64,000 nt of DNA, taken from Lampropedia puyangensis. GTDB lineage: Bacteria; Pseudomonadota; Gammaproteobacteria; Burkholderiales; Burkholderiaceae_C. The number at the start of each line of letters is the position of its first letter. Positions within the stretch are counted from its first letter, which is position 1. Below, one piece after another: positions 49,435 through 58,900 of the stretch. The stretch spans positions 124,001-188,000 of the forward strand of contig NZ_STFG01000004.1 of NCBI RefSeq assembly GCF_004833285.1. Direction: 5' to 3'. The position numbers and the translations under genes were made by a program. Below the pieces are notes generated by a model that was not told the DNA's origin, did not search any database, and worked only from the letters and a program-made list of their open reading frames with translations.

Positions 49435-49462
49435 ATTCTATCGACAAATTGCAATGCGTCAA
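49435..49462 (-). promoter_or_regulatory. Sigma-70-type promoter of the candidate small RNA
   Basis: On the minus strand TTGACG, a 16-base spacer and TAGAAT form one of the best promoter matches in the window. The predicted start is near 49428. No gene start follows for more than 400 bp. Confidence 0.6.
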
Positions 49463-49560
49463 AATTTTGTTAACAACTTTAACGCGCACTAATAAAGAAA
49501 CTAAAAAGCCGCCTCAACATTACCAACCGCAGCTTATTTGCTGTAAAGCAGTCGGACATA

Positions 49561-49587
49561 AAAAAAGGCGCCTCGCAAAAGACGCCT
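49561..49587 (-). terminator. Terminator of metK
   Basis: On the minus strand AGGCG and CGCCT flank a 12-base loop and are followed by a T-run. Between it and the metK stop is a second, perfect 9-bp hairpin (GTCGCATCC/GGATGCGAC, 49596-49615) without a U-tract. Confidence 0.7.
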
Positions 49588-49624
49588 AATGCCTCGTCGC
49601 ATCCAAGGATGCGACCCGGAGGAC

Positions 49625-50812
49625 TTAATCCTTTAAGCCAGCAGCGGCGCGAAGAATTTGCGCCTTATCTGTTGCTTCCCATGTGAACTCAGGTTCATCG
49701 CGACCAAAATGGCCGTATGCCGCCGTTTTTTCATAGATCGGACGACGTAAATCAAGCATCTCAATAATGCCGCGCGGGCGCAGATCAAAGTGCTCTTGCA
49801 CCAACTTGGCAATCTGCTCGTCAGGAATCACGCCTGTGCCCTCGGTATACACCGTCACGTTGATGGGCTTGGCCACACCAATTGCGTACGAAACCTGAAT
49901 CTGGGCTTGTCGCGCCAAACCTGCGGCGACAATATTCTTTGCAACGTAACGCGCAGCATAAGCAGCTGAACGGTCAACCTTGGTTGGATCTTTGCCGCTG
50001 AAAGCACCGCCACCGTGGGGGCAGGCACCACCATAAGTGTCCACAATGATCTTACGACCCGTCAGTCCACAATCGCCTTGCGGGCCGCCAATGACAAAAC
50101 GTCCCGTCGGATTAACTAGGTATTTGGTGTCTTGCAACCACTCTTTAGGCAGCACAGGCTTGATGATTTCTTCAATCACCGCTTCAATAAAACTGTCTTT
50201 GAGCTTGGTGGCGGTTTCACTCTGGTCTGGGCTGTGCTGGGTGGAAAGCACTACCGTGTCAATGCTGTGTGGTTTGCCGTCCACATAGCGCAGGGTCACT
50301 TGGCTTTTTGCATCAGGGCGCAAAAAAGGCAAACGTCCGTCGCGTCGCAACTGGCTTTGACGCTCTACCAAACGGTGCGCATAATAAATCGGCGCAGGCA
50401 TCAACTCTGGGGTTTCATCGCAGGCATACCCGAACATCAAACCTTGGTCACCAGCACCAATATTGAGTTCGTCGTCACTGGCGCTGTCAACACCCTGAGC
50501 AATCTCTTGACTCTGTTTGTCATAGGCCACCAGCACGGCGCAACCTTTGTAATCAATGCCGTAGTCCGTGTTGTCGTAACCAATGCGTTTGATCGTATCG
50601 CGTGCAATCTGGATATAGTCAACCGTTGCACCGGAGGTGATTTCACCAGCAAGCACAACCAACCCCGTATTCGTCAATGTCTCAGCGGCCACACGGCTCA
50701 TTGGATCTTGGCGAAGCAACGCATCTAAAATAGCGTCTGAGATTTGATCTGCCACCTTATCAGGATGGCCTTCAGAAACCGATTCCGAAGTAAATAAAAA
50801 ATCGTTAGCCAC
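49625..50812 (-). CDS. metK: S-adenosylmethionine synthetase
   Basis: MetK makes S-adenosylmethionine from methionine and ATP. The first signature is [20 protein letters not shown], followed by [12 protein letters not shown] and the P-loop-like [20 protein letters not shown] start at GTG 50812: AAGGAGC lies 7 bases upstream and the next residues [11 protein letters not shown] fit the family. The frame is open for 17 more codons upstream without similarity. Length is 395 residues. The gene diverges from two LpxL-like acyltransferase genes. I see no SAM or SAH riboswitch in the 130 bp between the starts. Confidence 0.97.
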   Translation of the reverse strand: MANDFLFTSESVSEGHPDKVADQISDAILDALLRQDPMSRVAAETLTNTGLVVLAGEITSGATVDYIQIARDTIKRIGYDNTDYGIDYKGCAVLVAYDKQSQEIAQGVDSASDDELNIGAGDQGLMFGYACDETPELMPAPIYYAHRLVERQSQLRRDGRLPFLRPDAKSQVTLRYVDGKPHSIDTVVLSTQHSPDQSETATKLKDSFIEAVIEEIIKPVLPKEWLQDTKYLVNPTGRFVIGGPQGDCGLTGRKIIVDTYGGACPHGGGAFSGKDPTKVDRSAAYAARYVAKNIVAAGLARQAQIQVSYAIGVAKPINVTVYTEGTGVIPDEQIAKLVQEHFDLRPRGIIEMLDLRRPIYEKTAAYGHFGRDEPEFTWEATDKAQILRAAAGLKD

Positions 50813-50942
50813 AAAAAAGCTCCTTTTGCTCTGTACTGTTTCAACGGCGTTGCCCGAAACCACCTAACAAAAGAAGCTCTGGCGAACGCTTTAGCAGATA
50901 TGTTTAGAGTCGCCCTGCAAGTTGCTCTTTAACTCAGCGACT

Positions 50943-51854
50943 ATGGCGAAATTCTATCCCTTTTCCCAGATGTTCTTTCTCCTGCGCATTTTTTCCTTCT
51001 TGCCCACCCCATTACTGCACGCCATCGGCTGGCTGCTGGGATGGCTTGTCTTTTTGCTTTCACCCAGCTACCGCAAGCGGTTCCTAGAGAATGCCCACCA
51101 AGCGGGCTTCACATTTGCGCAAGTGCGTCCGGCCATAGGCCATGCAGGTCGCATGGTTGCAGAGCTGCCAAAAGTATGGACTGGCCCCCCCGTTAAAGTG
51201 GACTTGGACCACGCGTCTTGCCAACTGCTGGACCAGGCATGGCATGCCAAGCAAGGGGTTTTATTCATCACCCCGCACATGGGCTGCTTTGAATTAGCAT
51301 CTCAAACGGTTGCCCAGTACTGGAGCGATGAACGCGGCCCGTTGACTGTGCTGTATCGCCCGGCACGCAAGGCGTTCCTGGCGAAAATGCTGGAATCGGT
51401 ACGCAATCGCCATGGTCAACAGGCCGTGCCTACAGACATGAGTGGTGTCCGCGCTATGCTTAAGAGCTTGCGCCACGGCGGTTCCGTAGGTCTGTTGCCC
51501 GATCAGGTGCCTCCCTGGGGAATGGGCGACTGGGCGCCCTTTTTTGGTAAACCAGCCTATACGATGACTATTGCTGCACGAATGATTCAGCAGACCCAGC
51601 CGCAAGTCATCATGGCGCGGTGTGAACGCAAACCATATGGGCTTGGATATCGGCTTTTTTTATCCTCACTCGAACTCAATCCAGCGGCCAACCAATATGA
51701 ATTGGTGCATGCAATCAATACAGCGGTAGAGGAACAAATCCGCCTCTGCCCAGAGCAGTACATGTGGGGTTATGCCCGCTACAAGAGTCCAAGAGGCATG
51801 CCCGATGGGAGTCATCATCCCCAAAGCATTGCGGACATCAAATCATCCTCTTGA
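50943..51854 (+). CDS. LpxL/HtrB-family acyltransferase (first of two)
   Basis: A membrane-anchored acyltransferase of the lipid A secondary-acylation family. After an N-terminal hydrophobic segment (LLHAIGWLLGWLVFLLS), the catalytic HX4E motif is HMGCFE, followed by VLYRPARKAFL and LLPDQVPPWGMGDWAPFFG. The family transfers laurate or myristate to lipid A; which chain and position cannot be told. ATG 50943 is used, although TTG 50922 opens the frame. It is followed after 35 bp by a second paralogue. Confidence 0.9.
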   Translation: MAKFYPFSQMFFLLRIFSFLPTPLLHAIGWLLGWLVFLLSPSYRKRFLENAHQAGFTFAQVRPAIGHAGRMVAELPKVWTGPPVKVDLDHASCQLLDQAWHAKQGVLFITPHMGCFELASQTVAQYWSDERGPLTVLYRPARKAFLAKMLESVRNRHGQQAVPTDMSGVRAMLKSLRHGGSVGLLPDQVPPWGMGDWAPFFGKPAYTMTIAARMIQQTQPQVIMARCERKPYGLGYRLFLSSLELNPAANQYELVHAINTAVEEQIRLCPEQYMWGYARYKSPRGMPDGSHHPQSIADIKSSS

Positions 51855-51889
51855 CTGCACTGCCTCCTTGCCCCCGTAAAAGACTCCAC

Positions 51890-52771
51890 ATGGCAATACA
51901 ACAACTCACCGGCCGCGCCGTCATTGCACTCATGCACGCGCTAGCCTTCTTGCCTCTGTCATGGCTGCGCGGCTTCGGCAGCATGTTGGGGAGCTTCTTG
52001 TTTGTCGTTGCAAAACCCAGACGCCATGTCACACTCACCAACTTACGGGTTTGTTTTCCAGAAGTCGATGAAGCCACCCGCATCCAATGGGCCAGACAGT
52101 CATTCATTTATTTTTGTCAAACATGGCTGGACCGTAGTTGGCTCTGGACATCTTCTCCAGAAAAAATCAGAAAACGCCTGCAATTGAGCGGTGCTTTGCA
52201 TGAATTGGATAGCCCAGGCCCATTGATTTTGTTAGCTCCCCACTTCTATGGCCTCGATGCGGCAGGTGTGGCCATGGCGTTATGCAGCACACGCACGGCG
52301 GTGAGCATTTATACCAAGCAGCCCAACCCGGTGCTAGATGCCTGGATCAAAGAGCGCCGTGCGCGCTTTGGGGATGTTCTGCTCTTTAACCGTGCCGAAG
52401 GCTTGCGTCCGGTCATCAAGGCTTTACGTGATGGTGGCGCATTATTCTTGCTACCAGACATGAACTTTGGCGATCGCGAATCCATTTTCGTGCCCTTTTT
52501 CGGCATCCCAGCAGCCACAGTCTCGTCTTTGCCGCGTTTTGCGCAAATGGGGCGGGCACGGGTCATCCCGTTGCTTGCCCGCGTTACGCCAACAGGATAT
52601 GACATAGAATTGCAATCGCACTGGCAAGACTTCCCAACCGAAGATGTAGTGCAAGATACTACCCGCATGAGCTTAGCGGTTGAGTCTTGGATACGCACCA
52701 TGCCTGCCCAATATTTCTGGGTACACAAACGCTTTAAATCGCGCCCACCGGGTGAGCCTCCGATTTATTAG
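51890..52771 (+). CDS. LpxL/HtrB-family acyltransferase (second of two)
   Basis: A second member of the lipid A late-acyltransferase family, with HX4D as HFYGLD, an N-terminal membrane segment and FLLPDMNFGDRESIFVPFFG. The two copies are clearly paralogous but differ at the catalytic motif (Glu versus Asp) and over most of their length, so they probably add different chains or act at different positions. I start at ATG 51890 (MAIQQLTGRAVIAL); the frame overlaps the first gene upstream without similarity. It converges on glnE with 22 bp between the stops. Confidence 0.9.
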   Translation: MAIQQLTGRAVIALMHALAFLPLSWLRGFGSMLGSFLFVVAKPRRHVTLTNLRVCFPEVDEATRIQWARQSFIYFCQTWLDRSWLWTSSPEKIRKRLQLSGALHELDSPGPLILLAPHFYGLDAAGVAMALCSTRTAVSIYTKQPNPVLDAWIKERRARFGDVLLFNRAEGLRPVIKALRDGGALFLLPDMNFGDRESIFVPFFGIPAATVSSLPRFAQMGRARVIPLLARVTPTGYDIELQSHWQDFPTEDVVQDTTRMSLAVESWIRTMPAQYFWVHKRFKSRPPGEPPIY

Positions 52772-52793
52772 TCGGCACACTCCGAATATTCGA

Positions 52794-55547
52794 TCACGCC
52801 ATGTAGGAGTGCCCCAGCGCGCCCCACAGGGCCACTCCCGCCTCTTTCAACGCTGCGGCATCTTCGAGCGGGATTTGTCCATTGCCTTCATTCAAACGCA
52901 CAACGTGTTGCAAGCGGCGCATTTCGCGGTACGCATCGGCGGCAGCATCACCAATTCCAGCTGGCAACAAATGCAGCTCTTGCGCGAGGTGCAATAACGC
53001 AATATTGCCAGCATTTCGCACCAGTGCGGGATGCTGCCCAGAAAAAGCCAACACTAAATACTGTGTGGCGAACTCAATATCAATCATGCCGCCAGGACTA
53101 TGCTTGAGGTCAAACCGCCCTGCTGGCACTGCGTGCGCTTGCCGCATGCGCTCGCGCATACTGAGAATTTCCTGCCGAAGCGCTTCATGGTCACGCGGCG
53201 CTTGAATCACTGCCTGGCGTACCTTGTCAAACTCTTGGCGTAAATGGTCCGAACCCAACACAAACCGCGCCCTTGTCATGGCTTGGTGCTCCCACGTCCA
53301 GGCCGTGTTGCTGCCGCGCTGCTGCTGGTAATCGGCATAAGCCTTGAAGCTGGTGACCAGAAGGCCTGAATTGCCGTTCGGCCGCAATGCCGTGTCGATT
53401 TCGTACAAATCGCCCTCTGCGGTCTTCGCCGTCAGCCAAGTAATCAACTTACGCACCAAACTGGCATACACCTCTGACGCATCGTCGTGCTCGTCGTCAT
53501 AAACAAAGACAATATCCAGATCACTGCCGTAGCCCAATTCTTTGCCGCCCAATTTGCCGTATCCAATGATGGCAAATTGCGGCTGCTCACGATGGCGCTT
53601 GCGCAGCCGCTGCCAACACCATTGGGTAGTCGTTTGCAAAATCGTGTCTGCCAGCGCACTCAGGTCATCAGCCACGTCTTCCACGGAGATGGTTTTTTCC
53701 ATATCGCGCGCCAAGGTGCGAAAGGTTTCCGCATGCTGGCCGCGCCGCAGCACGTTCATCAAGTTCTCATCATCGTCTTCCCCCGTGCGCCTGAGTGACT
53801 CGTGGCGCAGCGCCAGCTCCTGAGCAAAAATCTGCGCATCGAAGCGCTCATACAGCATGCTGCCACTGGCCAACTCATCCACCACACCAGGGTGCCTGCG
53901 CATGTAACGCAATGGCCACTTGGCTGCGCCCAGTACATTAAGCAAGCGTGCATAAATCGCAGGCCGCTCGATCAACAGGGCAAAGTAGCTCTCGCGCCCA
54001 AACAGCGATTCAATCCAGTCACAAAAACCTACGGCTGCAGCTTCTGAGATCTCACCGCGCGACAACTTCTGCGCAGTGGTACTGAGCAGCGTGAGCACGC
54101 GCGCCAAACCATCGTCGCGCAATGCCTGAAAGCGTGCCAGTTCAGGCCATTTGTCCAGACGCTGCGCCATCGCAGGCGGTACTTGCTCCAGCAATTTCTC
54201 AAACGACGCAGGATGCGCATGGGCCTTGCCACACTGGCCTTTGGTACAAGTGGATTTTTGCGGGCTTCCCAACAGCGCATCAAACTCCTGTGCGACCAAT
54301 TCTCGGTGCTGGTCCAAGGCCTGCAAATAGCTTCCAACACCATCAAACCGCATGGTGTTAGCAATCCAGAGCAAGTCGTCATCAGCAGTAGGCAATACAT
54401 GGGTTTGCTGATCGTCCAGATACTGGATACGGTGCTCAGTTTGGCGCAGGAATACATAGGCTTCATGCAGCTTTTGCGCCGTAGCCTCAGGCATCAGCCC
54501 GGCACGGGCCAAACGCGCCAGCGCCTCTAAAGTCGGCCTGCAACGCAATTCCGGGAAATTACCACCGCGCACCACTTGCAGCAGTTGCACGGTAAATTCA
54601 ATTTCCCGAATGCCTCCGCGAGAAATCTTCACATCGTTGGCGCGCTCAGGTCGTCCGGCACAACGCACATTGGCATGCTCGCGAATTTGGCGATGCAAAT
54701 CACGCAGTGCATCAAAGACCGAATAATCTAGATAGCGCCTGAACACAAAAGGCAAGACGGTTTCACGTAGCTTTTGCACATTTGGTGTGTTGCGCACCAG
54801 ATCGGTGGGAGACACGATGCGGCTTTTTAGCCAGGCAAAACGCTCCCACTCACGGCCATGCGTGAAAAAATACTGGTTCAATGCACCCAATGCAATGGCA
54901 GGCGGCCCCGATTTTCCATGGGGTCGCAAAGCCAGATCCATACGAAACACGAAACCATGTTCAGTGGTATCGCCCACCACGTTCTGGATATGCCGCACCA
55001 GTTGCGCAAAGTATTCTTGGTTGCTTACCACCCCGCGCCCAGACGCATTGCCGCTGGTCTCGCCGTCATTTTCGTAGACGTAGATCAGGTCAATATCACT
55101 GGAGACATTGAGTTCACGCGCGCCCAGCTTGCCCATGCCAATGACCCAGAATTGCACGGGCAAGCCTTCCTCATCCAGTGGAGCGCCATAGCGGGTGTGC
55201 AGCAAAGCATGGCCATGCTCACAAGCACGATCCAAAGCCAGCTCAGCCAAGCAAGTCATGGCCTGCGTGACTTCTTCCATTGAGGCAAACAGCTCCACAT
55301 CACGCTCAATCAGCCGGGCCATGACCAATTGCCGCAAAATGCGCAGCGCAGCCCCCAAATCATGGTGTTGTTGCAGCGCAGTCAGCGCCGCTTCCATCGT
55401 GCCCCTGGTAACTTCGCCGGGCGCCAGCAAAGCGCGTTCGTTGGTATAGCGCCGTAAAACCCGCTGGTAATAGCGTGAATATTCGGCCGCATGCGGGCCA
55501 CTCAAACGAGCAACAGGATCGGAAGCATCAGCAGGGGAAGACAACAT
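52794..55547 (-). CDS. glnE: Bifunctional glutamine synthetase adenylyltransferase/deadenylase
   Basis: GlnE adenylylates and deadenylylates glutamine synthetase in response to nitrogen, through PII. Both nucleotidyltransferase domains are present: GMGKLGARELNVSSDIDLIYVY in the N-terminal half (deadenylase) and GYGKLGGKELGYGSDLDIVFVYDD (split here across the usual motif) in the C-terminal half (adenylylase), with the later DTALRPNGNSGLLV segment. Length, 917 residues, is normal. The start at 55547 is the first ATG of the frame. It lies back to back with yhdP. Confidence 0.96.
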   Translation of the reverse strand: MLSSPADASDPVARLSGPHAAEYSRYYQRVLRRYTNERALLAPGEVTRGTMEAALTALQQHHDLGAALRILRQLVMARLIERDVELFASMEEVTQAMTCLAELALDRACEHGHALLHTRYGAPLDEEGLPVQFWVIGMGKLGARELNVSSDIDLIYVYENDGETSGNASGRGVVSNQEYFAQLVRHIQNVVGDTTEHGFVFRMDLALRPHGKSGPPAIALGALNQYFFTHGREWERFAWLKSRIVSPTDLVRNTPNVQKLRETVLPFVFRRYLDYSVFDALRDLHRQIREHANVRCAGRPERANDVKISRGGIREIEFTVQLLQVVRGGNFPELRCRPTLEALARLARAGLMPEATAQKLHEAYVFLRQTEHRIQYLDDQQTHVLPTADDDLLWIANTMRFDGVGSYLQALDQHRELVAQEFDALLGSPQKSTCTKGQCGKAHAHPASFEKLLEQVPPAMAQRLDKWPELARFQALRDDGLARVLTLLSTTAQKLSRGEISEAAAVGFCDWIESLFGRESYFALLIERPAIYARLLNVLGAAKWPLRYMRRHPGVVDELASGSMLYERFDAQIFAQELALRHESLRRTGEDDDENLMNVLRRGQHAETFRTLARDMEKTISVEDVADDLSALADTILQTTTQWCWQRLRKRHREQPQFAIIGYGKLGGKELGYGSDLDIVFVYDDEHDDASEVYASLVRKLITWLTAKTAEGDLYEIDTALRPNGNSGLLVTSFKAYADYQQQRGSNTAWTWEHQAMTRARFVLGSDHLRQEFDKVRQAVIQAPRDHEALRQEILSMRERMRQAHAVPAGRFDLKHSPGGMIDIEFATQYLVLAFSGQHPALVRNAGNIALLHLAQELHLLPAGIGDAAADAYREMRRLQHVVRLNEGNGQIPLEDAAALKEAGVALWGALGHSYMA

Positions 55548-55917
55548 CTTGCAACGAAACCAGAAACAATCGGAGTGAAACTTTTCGCCTCACGTGAGCC
55601 CCAACACCGCACAGCGACCATCCAACCAAGCGGTTAAACCGCCCATCTGGAGTCGCCACACCATGGTCGAAACAGGGTTTGGTATTGATTTTGTCGCAGT
55701 AGATCAAGCTATGAAGCGCCCTATCTCGATACCCAACTTAAAGAAACGGTTAAGCAAACCTACATCGATCCTTTGCAAGATCACCTCTTTAAACACACTG
55801 CAAGCCAAACGTCAATCTCACATGCCGCCTCCAATGCATTCCAATCTGCGTAGCCGCACGCCGCCTTGGCCCCATCTTTTGTAAGCCTGTATCCAGCTCC
55901 TTTGAACCGCACCGATA
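55548..55917. other. Divergent glnE-yhdP intergenic region; no gene seen
   Basis: About 370 bp between the glnE and yhdP starts. It must hold both promoters, but no strong match was found. A GCGGTTAAACCGC palindrome lies at 55630-55642. A 96-codon plus-strand frame exists but has no ribosome site and unconvincing composition. Confidence 0.5.
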
Positions 55918-58900
55918 ATGGCGCGCAGCATGCCAACCCACACCACGCCCCATCCTGCTTTCCCCCGCCGACTTCTGCGTTGGCTTAGGAGTATCGTGCT
56001 GTCAGCCTTGCTCATCCTAGGTGCACTCTGGGCAGCCATGTATGGCTGGGTCGTCCCACGTTTAGACCAATGGCGGCCCAACGTGGTGCAGTACTTGCAA
56101 GACAAAACAGGGCTGGAAATCACCATCTCTACACTCAGCGCCAGCCGCTCGCCTAACTGGTTGCCTGCATTGCAGGTAGAAGGCATCACCATTACGGCGC
56201 CTCAAGCGCCTTGGCAGGTGGAGATTCCGCGCATGCAAGTGGCACTGTCTTGGCCTTTGCTGTTGGGCCAGCAAGTAGGCTCACTGATATTGGAGCAGCC
56301 ACAAGTGCGACTTACCGGCCCCCTCCAAGCGGGAAGACACAACGCGACCTTAGCAGCCGACGCGAACGCCGCCACCAACACCCCCCAAGCCAACGCATTG
56401 CAATGGCTGCTAGCGCAACCATCGATTCGTGTTGAAGGGGGCAGTCTGTCGTGGCAGCCAGCAACGCCTCCTGCGCCGGCTGACTCTGCCAGCACGGAAA
56501 GGCAAGAACCTTGGAGCGCGTCTGCAATCAATCTGCAACTGCGCCATAGCGCTTTGCGCAACCTCCACACGCTGGACATACGATTCAGCGCTGCGCAACT
56601 GTTAACCGCACCTGTGCAATTGCACTTACAGGGCCAAGACTGGGGCCGCCTGGTCCAAGACGGATGGCCTGCTTGGCGCCAAGCCACGGGCCAATGGAAG
56701 ACGCACATCGAAGGGCTCAATCTCCAGCCTTTTTCCGCCTTGATGGCCCAATGGGCAGACGGCAGCTCGGAACCTATGCCAACAGCGCAAGGCACCATCA
56801 GCCTCTTATCGCAAGGCTCAATTCTTAGTGGTGAAATTGAGCAATCTGTATGGCAATTACACGCAAGCGACCTTGATTGGCCCCTCAGGCCAAGCGCACG
56901 CTTGCGCGTTGACTCTTCGGACCTCAGCTTCCAGCTGAAATCGCAAAAAGCCTCACCGTCAGACTCCAGCACGCAAACTTCTGCACAAGCTTTCGCATGG
57001 CAGGCACAGGTCGATCCGATCCTGCTTGCCGCAGACCAACAACAATGGCAAAGCCAACCGCTCACGTTTAGCCTGAACACGACATTAGATACCACGCCCG
57101 TCAACGCCAACGACCGCATCTCTGCCCAAATAACAGCGGCAGAGCTAGCAACTAAACAACTTGATCTCGGCCCCCTCAGCGCAGTGCTGCAAACGGCTTT
57201 GCCCAACACCACATCGCCATCGCTAGGCCCCCATGAGGACAGCGCGACCAATGCACCCGTTGCAGCCACCTGGGAGCGCAGCCTCGCACAGGCACAACAG
57301 TTACTGCGCCAATGGTCACCTGCAGGCCAGTTACAAGACTTGAGCCTACGCTGGCAACCCGCCCCTTTAAACGCAACACCTGCTCAGTCCCCTTGGCACA
57401 TCGCCACATCTTTCAATGGTCTGCGCGTAGGAAGAGTCGGCGCGAGCACCACATCGGCAGTAGGCATAGAAAACCTCAACGGCACGCTTCAAGCAGGGCC
57501 AGAAGGCGGCAAGGCAGAGCTGGACATGCAAGACGGTCTGATCGACTTACCAGCCATATTCGATGCAGGCGCCATTGCTGTTGCTCGCCTCAAAACCCAG
57601 CTCGATTGGACAACCTCGCAAGATGGAGGCCTTCAAGTGCGCGTGCACGCACCTGAAGTGGCCAACGCTGATGCAGAGGGTTCAGCCACCGTTTTGTGGC
57701 GTACCTCTACAACGCAAGAAGCGCAAGCCCTGTCCGAACAGACCGGTCAAACCGTTGGCACCCTGCCCGGTTTTCTCGACTTGCAAGCCCAACTCACCCG
57801 CGCCGACGCTCGAGCAGTGTGGCGCTATCTGCCCCATAGTGTTCCCGCCGATGTGCGGCGCTACGTGCAAGAGGCCATTCAAAACGGATCCTCCAACAAC
57901 GTGCAATTCGAGGTGCGGGGCAATCTCAAGCATTTCCCGTTTGATTCAAGACAGCGTGATCCGATCACCAAGCTGTACCCAGCTGCACCGGACGCGAAAG
58001 GCAAAAAAACAAACACCGTGCAAGCAGCGGCGGCAAGCCAAACATCACCCGCTGCAGAGCTGTTTCGCATCAGCGCAGACCTAGAGAATGTGGACTTTCG
58101 CTACGCGCCTCACTACCTGTTGGGCCCAGGGCAACCTGCATTGGTTTGGCCCGACTTGCAAAAAGTCAAAGGCCAATTGGTGTTCGAGGGCAATCGCATG
58201 GACTTGACCGTGCAATCAGGCCAACTTCAAGCAGCGCCCAAAGTGCGCATTAGCCAAGGTCAAGCTTGGATTGAGGACTTGATGCACGCCAGTGTGGGTG
58301 TCGATGTCCAAGCTGCAGGGCCGCTAGCTGACCAACTGCGGGTGCTAGCCAGCACCCCAGTCGCGCGCATGACGGACCATCTGATGGATCCTCTGCAGGG
58401 CGATGGTAATACGGCGTTCAGCCTTCAGCTTGGCATTCCTTTAGAGAAAAAAAAGGCCCATCACTACAGCGTCAAAGGCCAAGTTCAACTTCAGGGCAAC
58501 AACCTGCAATGGTGGCCCCAGGTACCGCGGCTAAGCGATGCGCGTGGCACAGTCACTTTCACGGATAAAGGCTTTGCCGCCAAACGCATTCAGGCCCAAG
58601 CACTGGGAGGACCTCTCACGCTCCACACTGCCATGCAAGACCATGTCCAAGGGCAACCTACCCAGGTCCGTATTGATGCCCAAGGCACCCTCAGCGCCCA
58701 AGGTTTACAAGATTACGCCCACACGGCGCTGGCCAGCACCACAGCAGACCAACTGTTGGAGGCATTGCATGGACAAACCGACTACAGTTTGCGTATCGAC
58801 ACCATTGGTGCACGGCCTTACGTCTCCTTTTCCAGTGCGCTGCAAGGGCTAGGCAGCAACCTGCCATACCCACTCGATAAAGAGGCCGATATTGCTCGTC

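Noticed and set aside
49368-49589. A 73-codon plus-strand frame in the metK-ruvB gap
   Set aside because: No ribosome site, and it runs against the promoter and terminator signals, which lie on the minus strand.
50813-50942. SAM or SAH riboswitch before metK
   Set aside because: No known conserved core was found in the 130 bp between metK and the acyltransferase gene.
56202-57269. A 355-codon minus-strand frame inside yhdP
   Set aside because: Ser/Arg/Cys-rich composition with no domain; a shadow of the Ala/Gln-rich yhdP codons.
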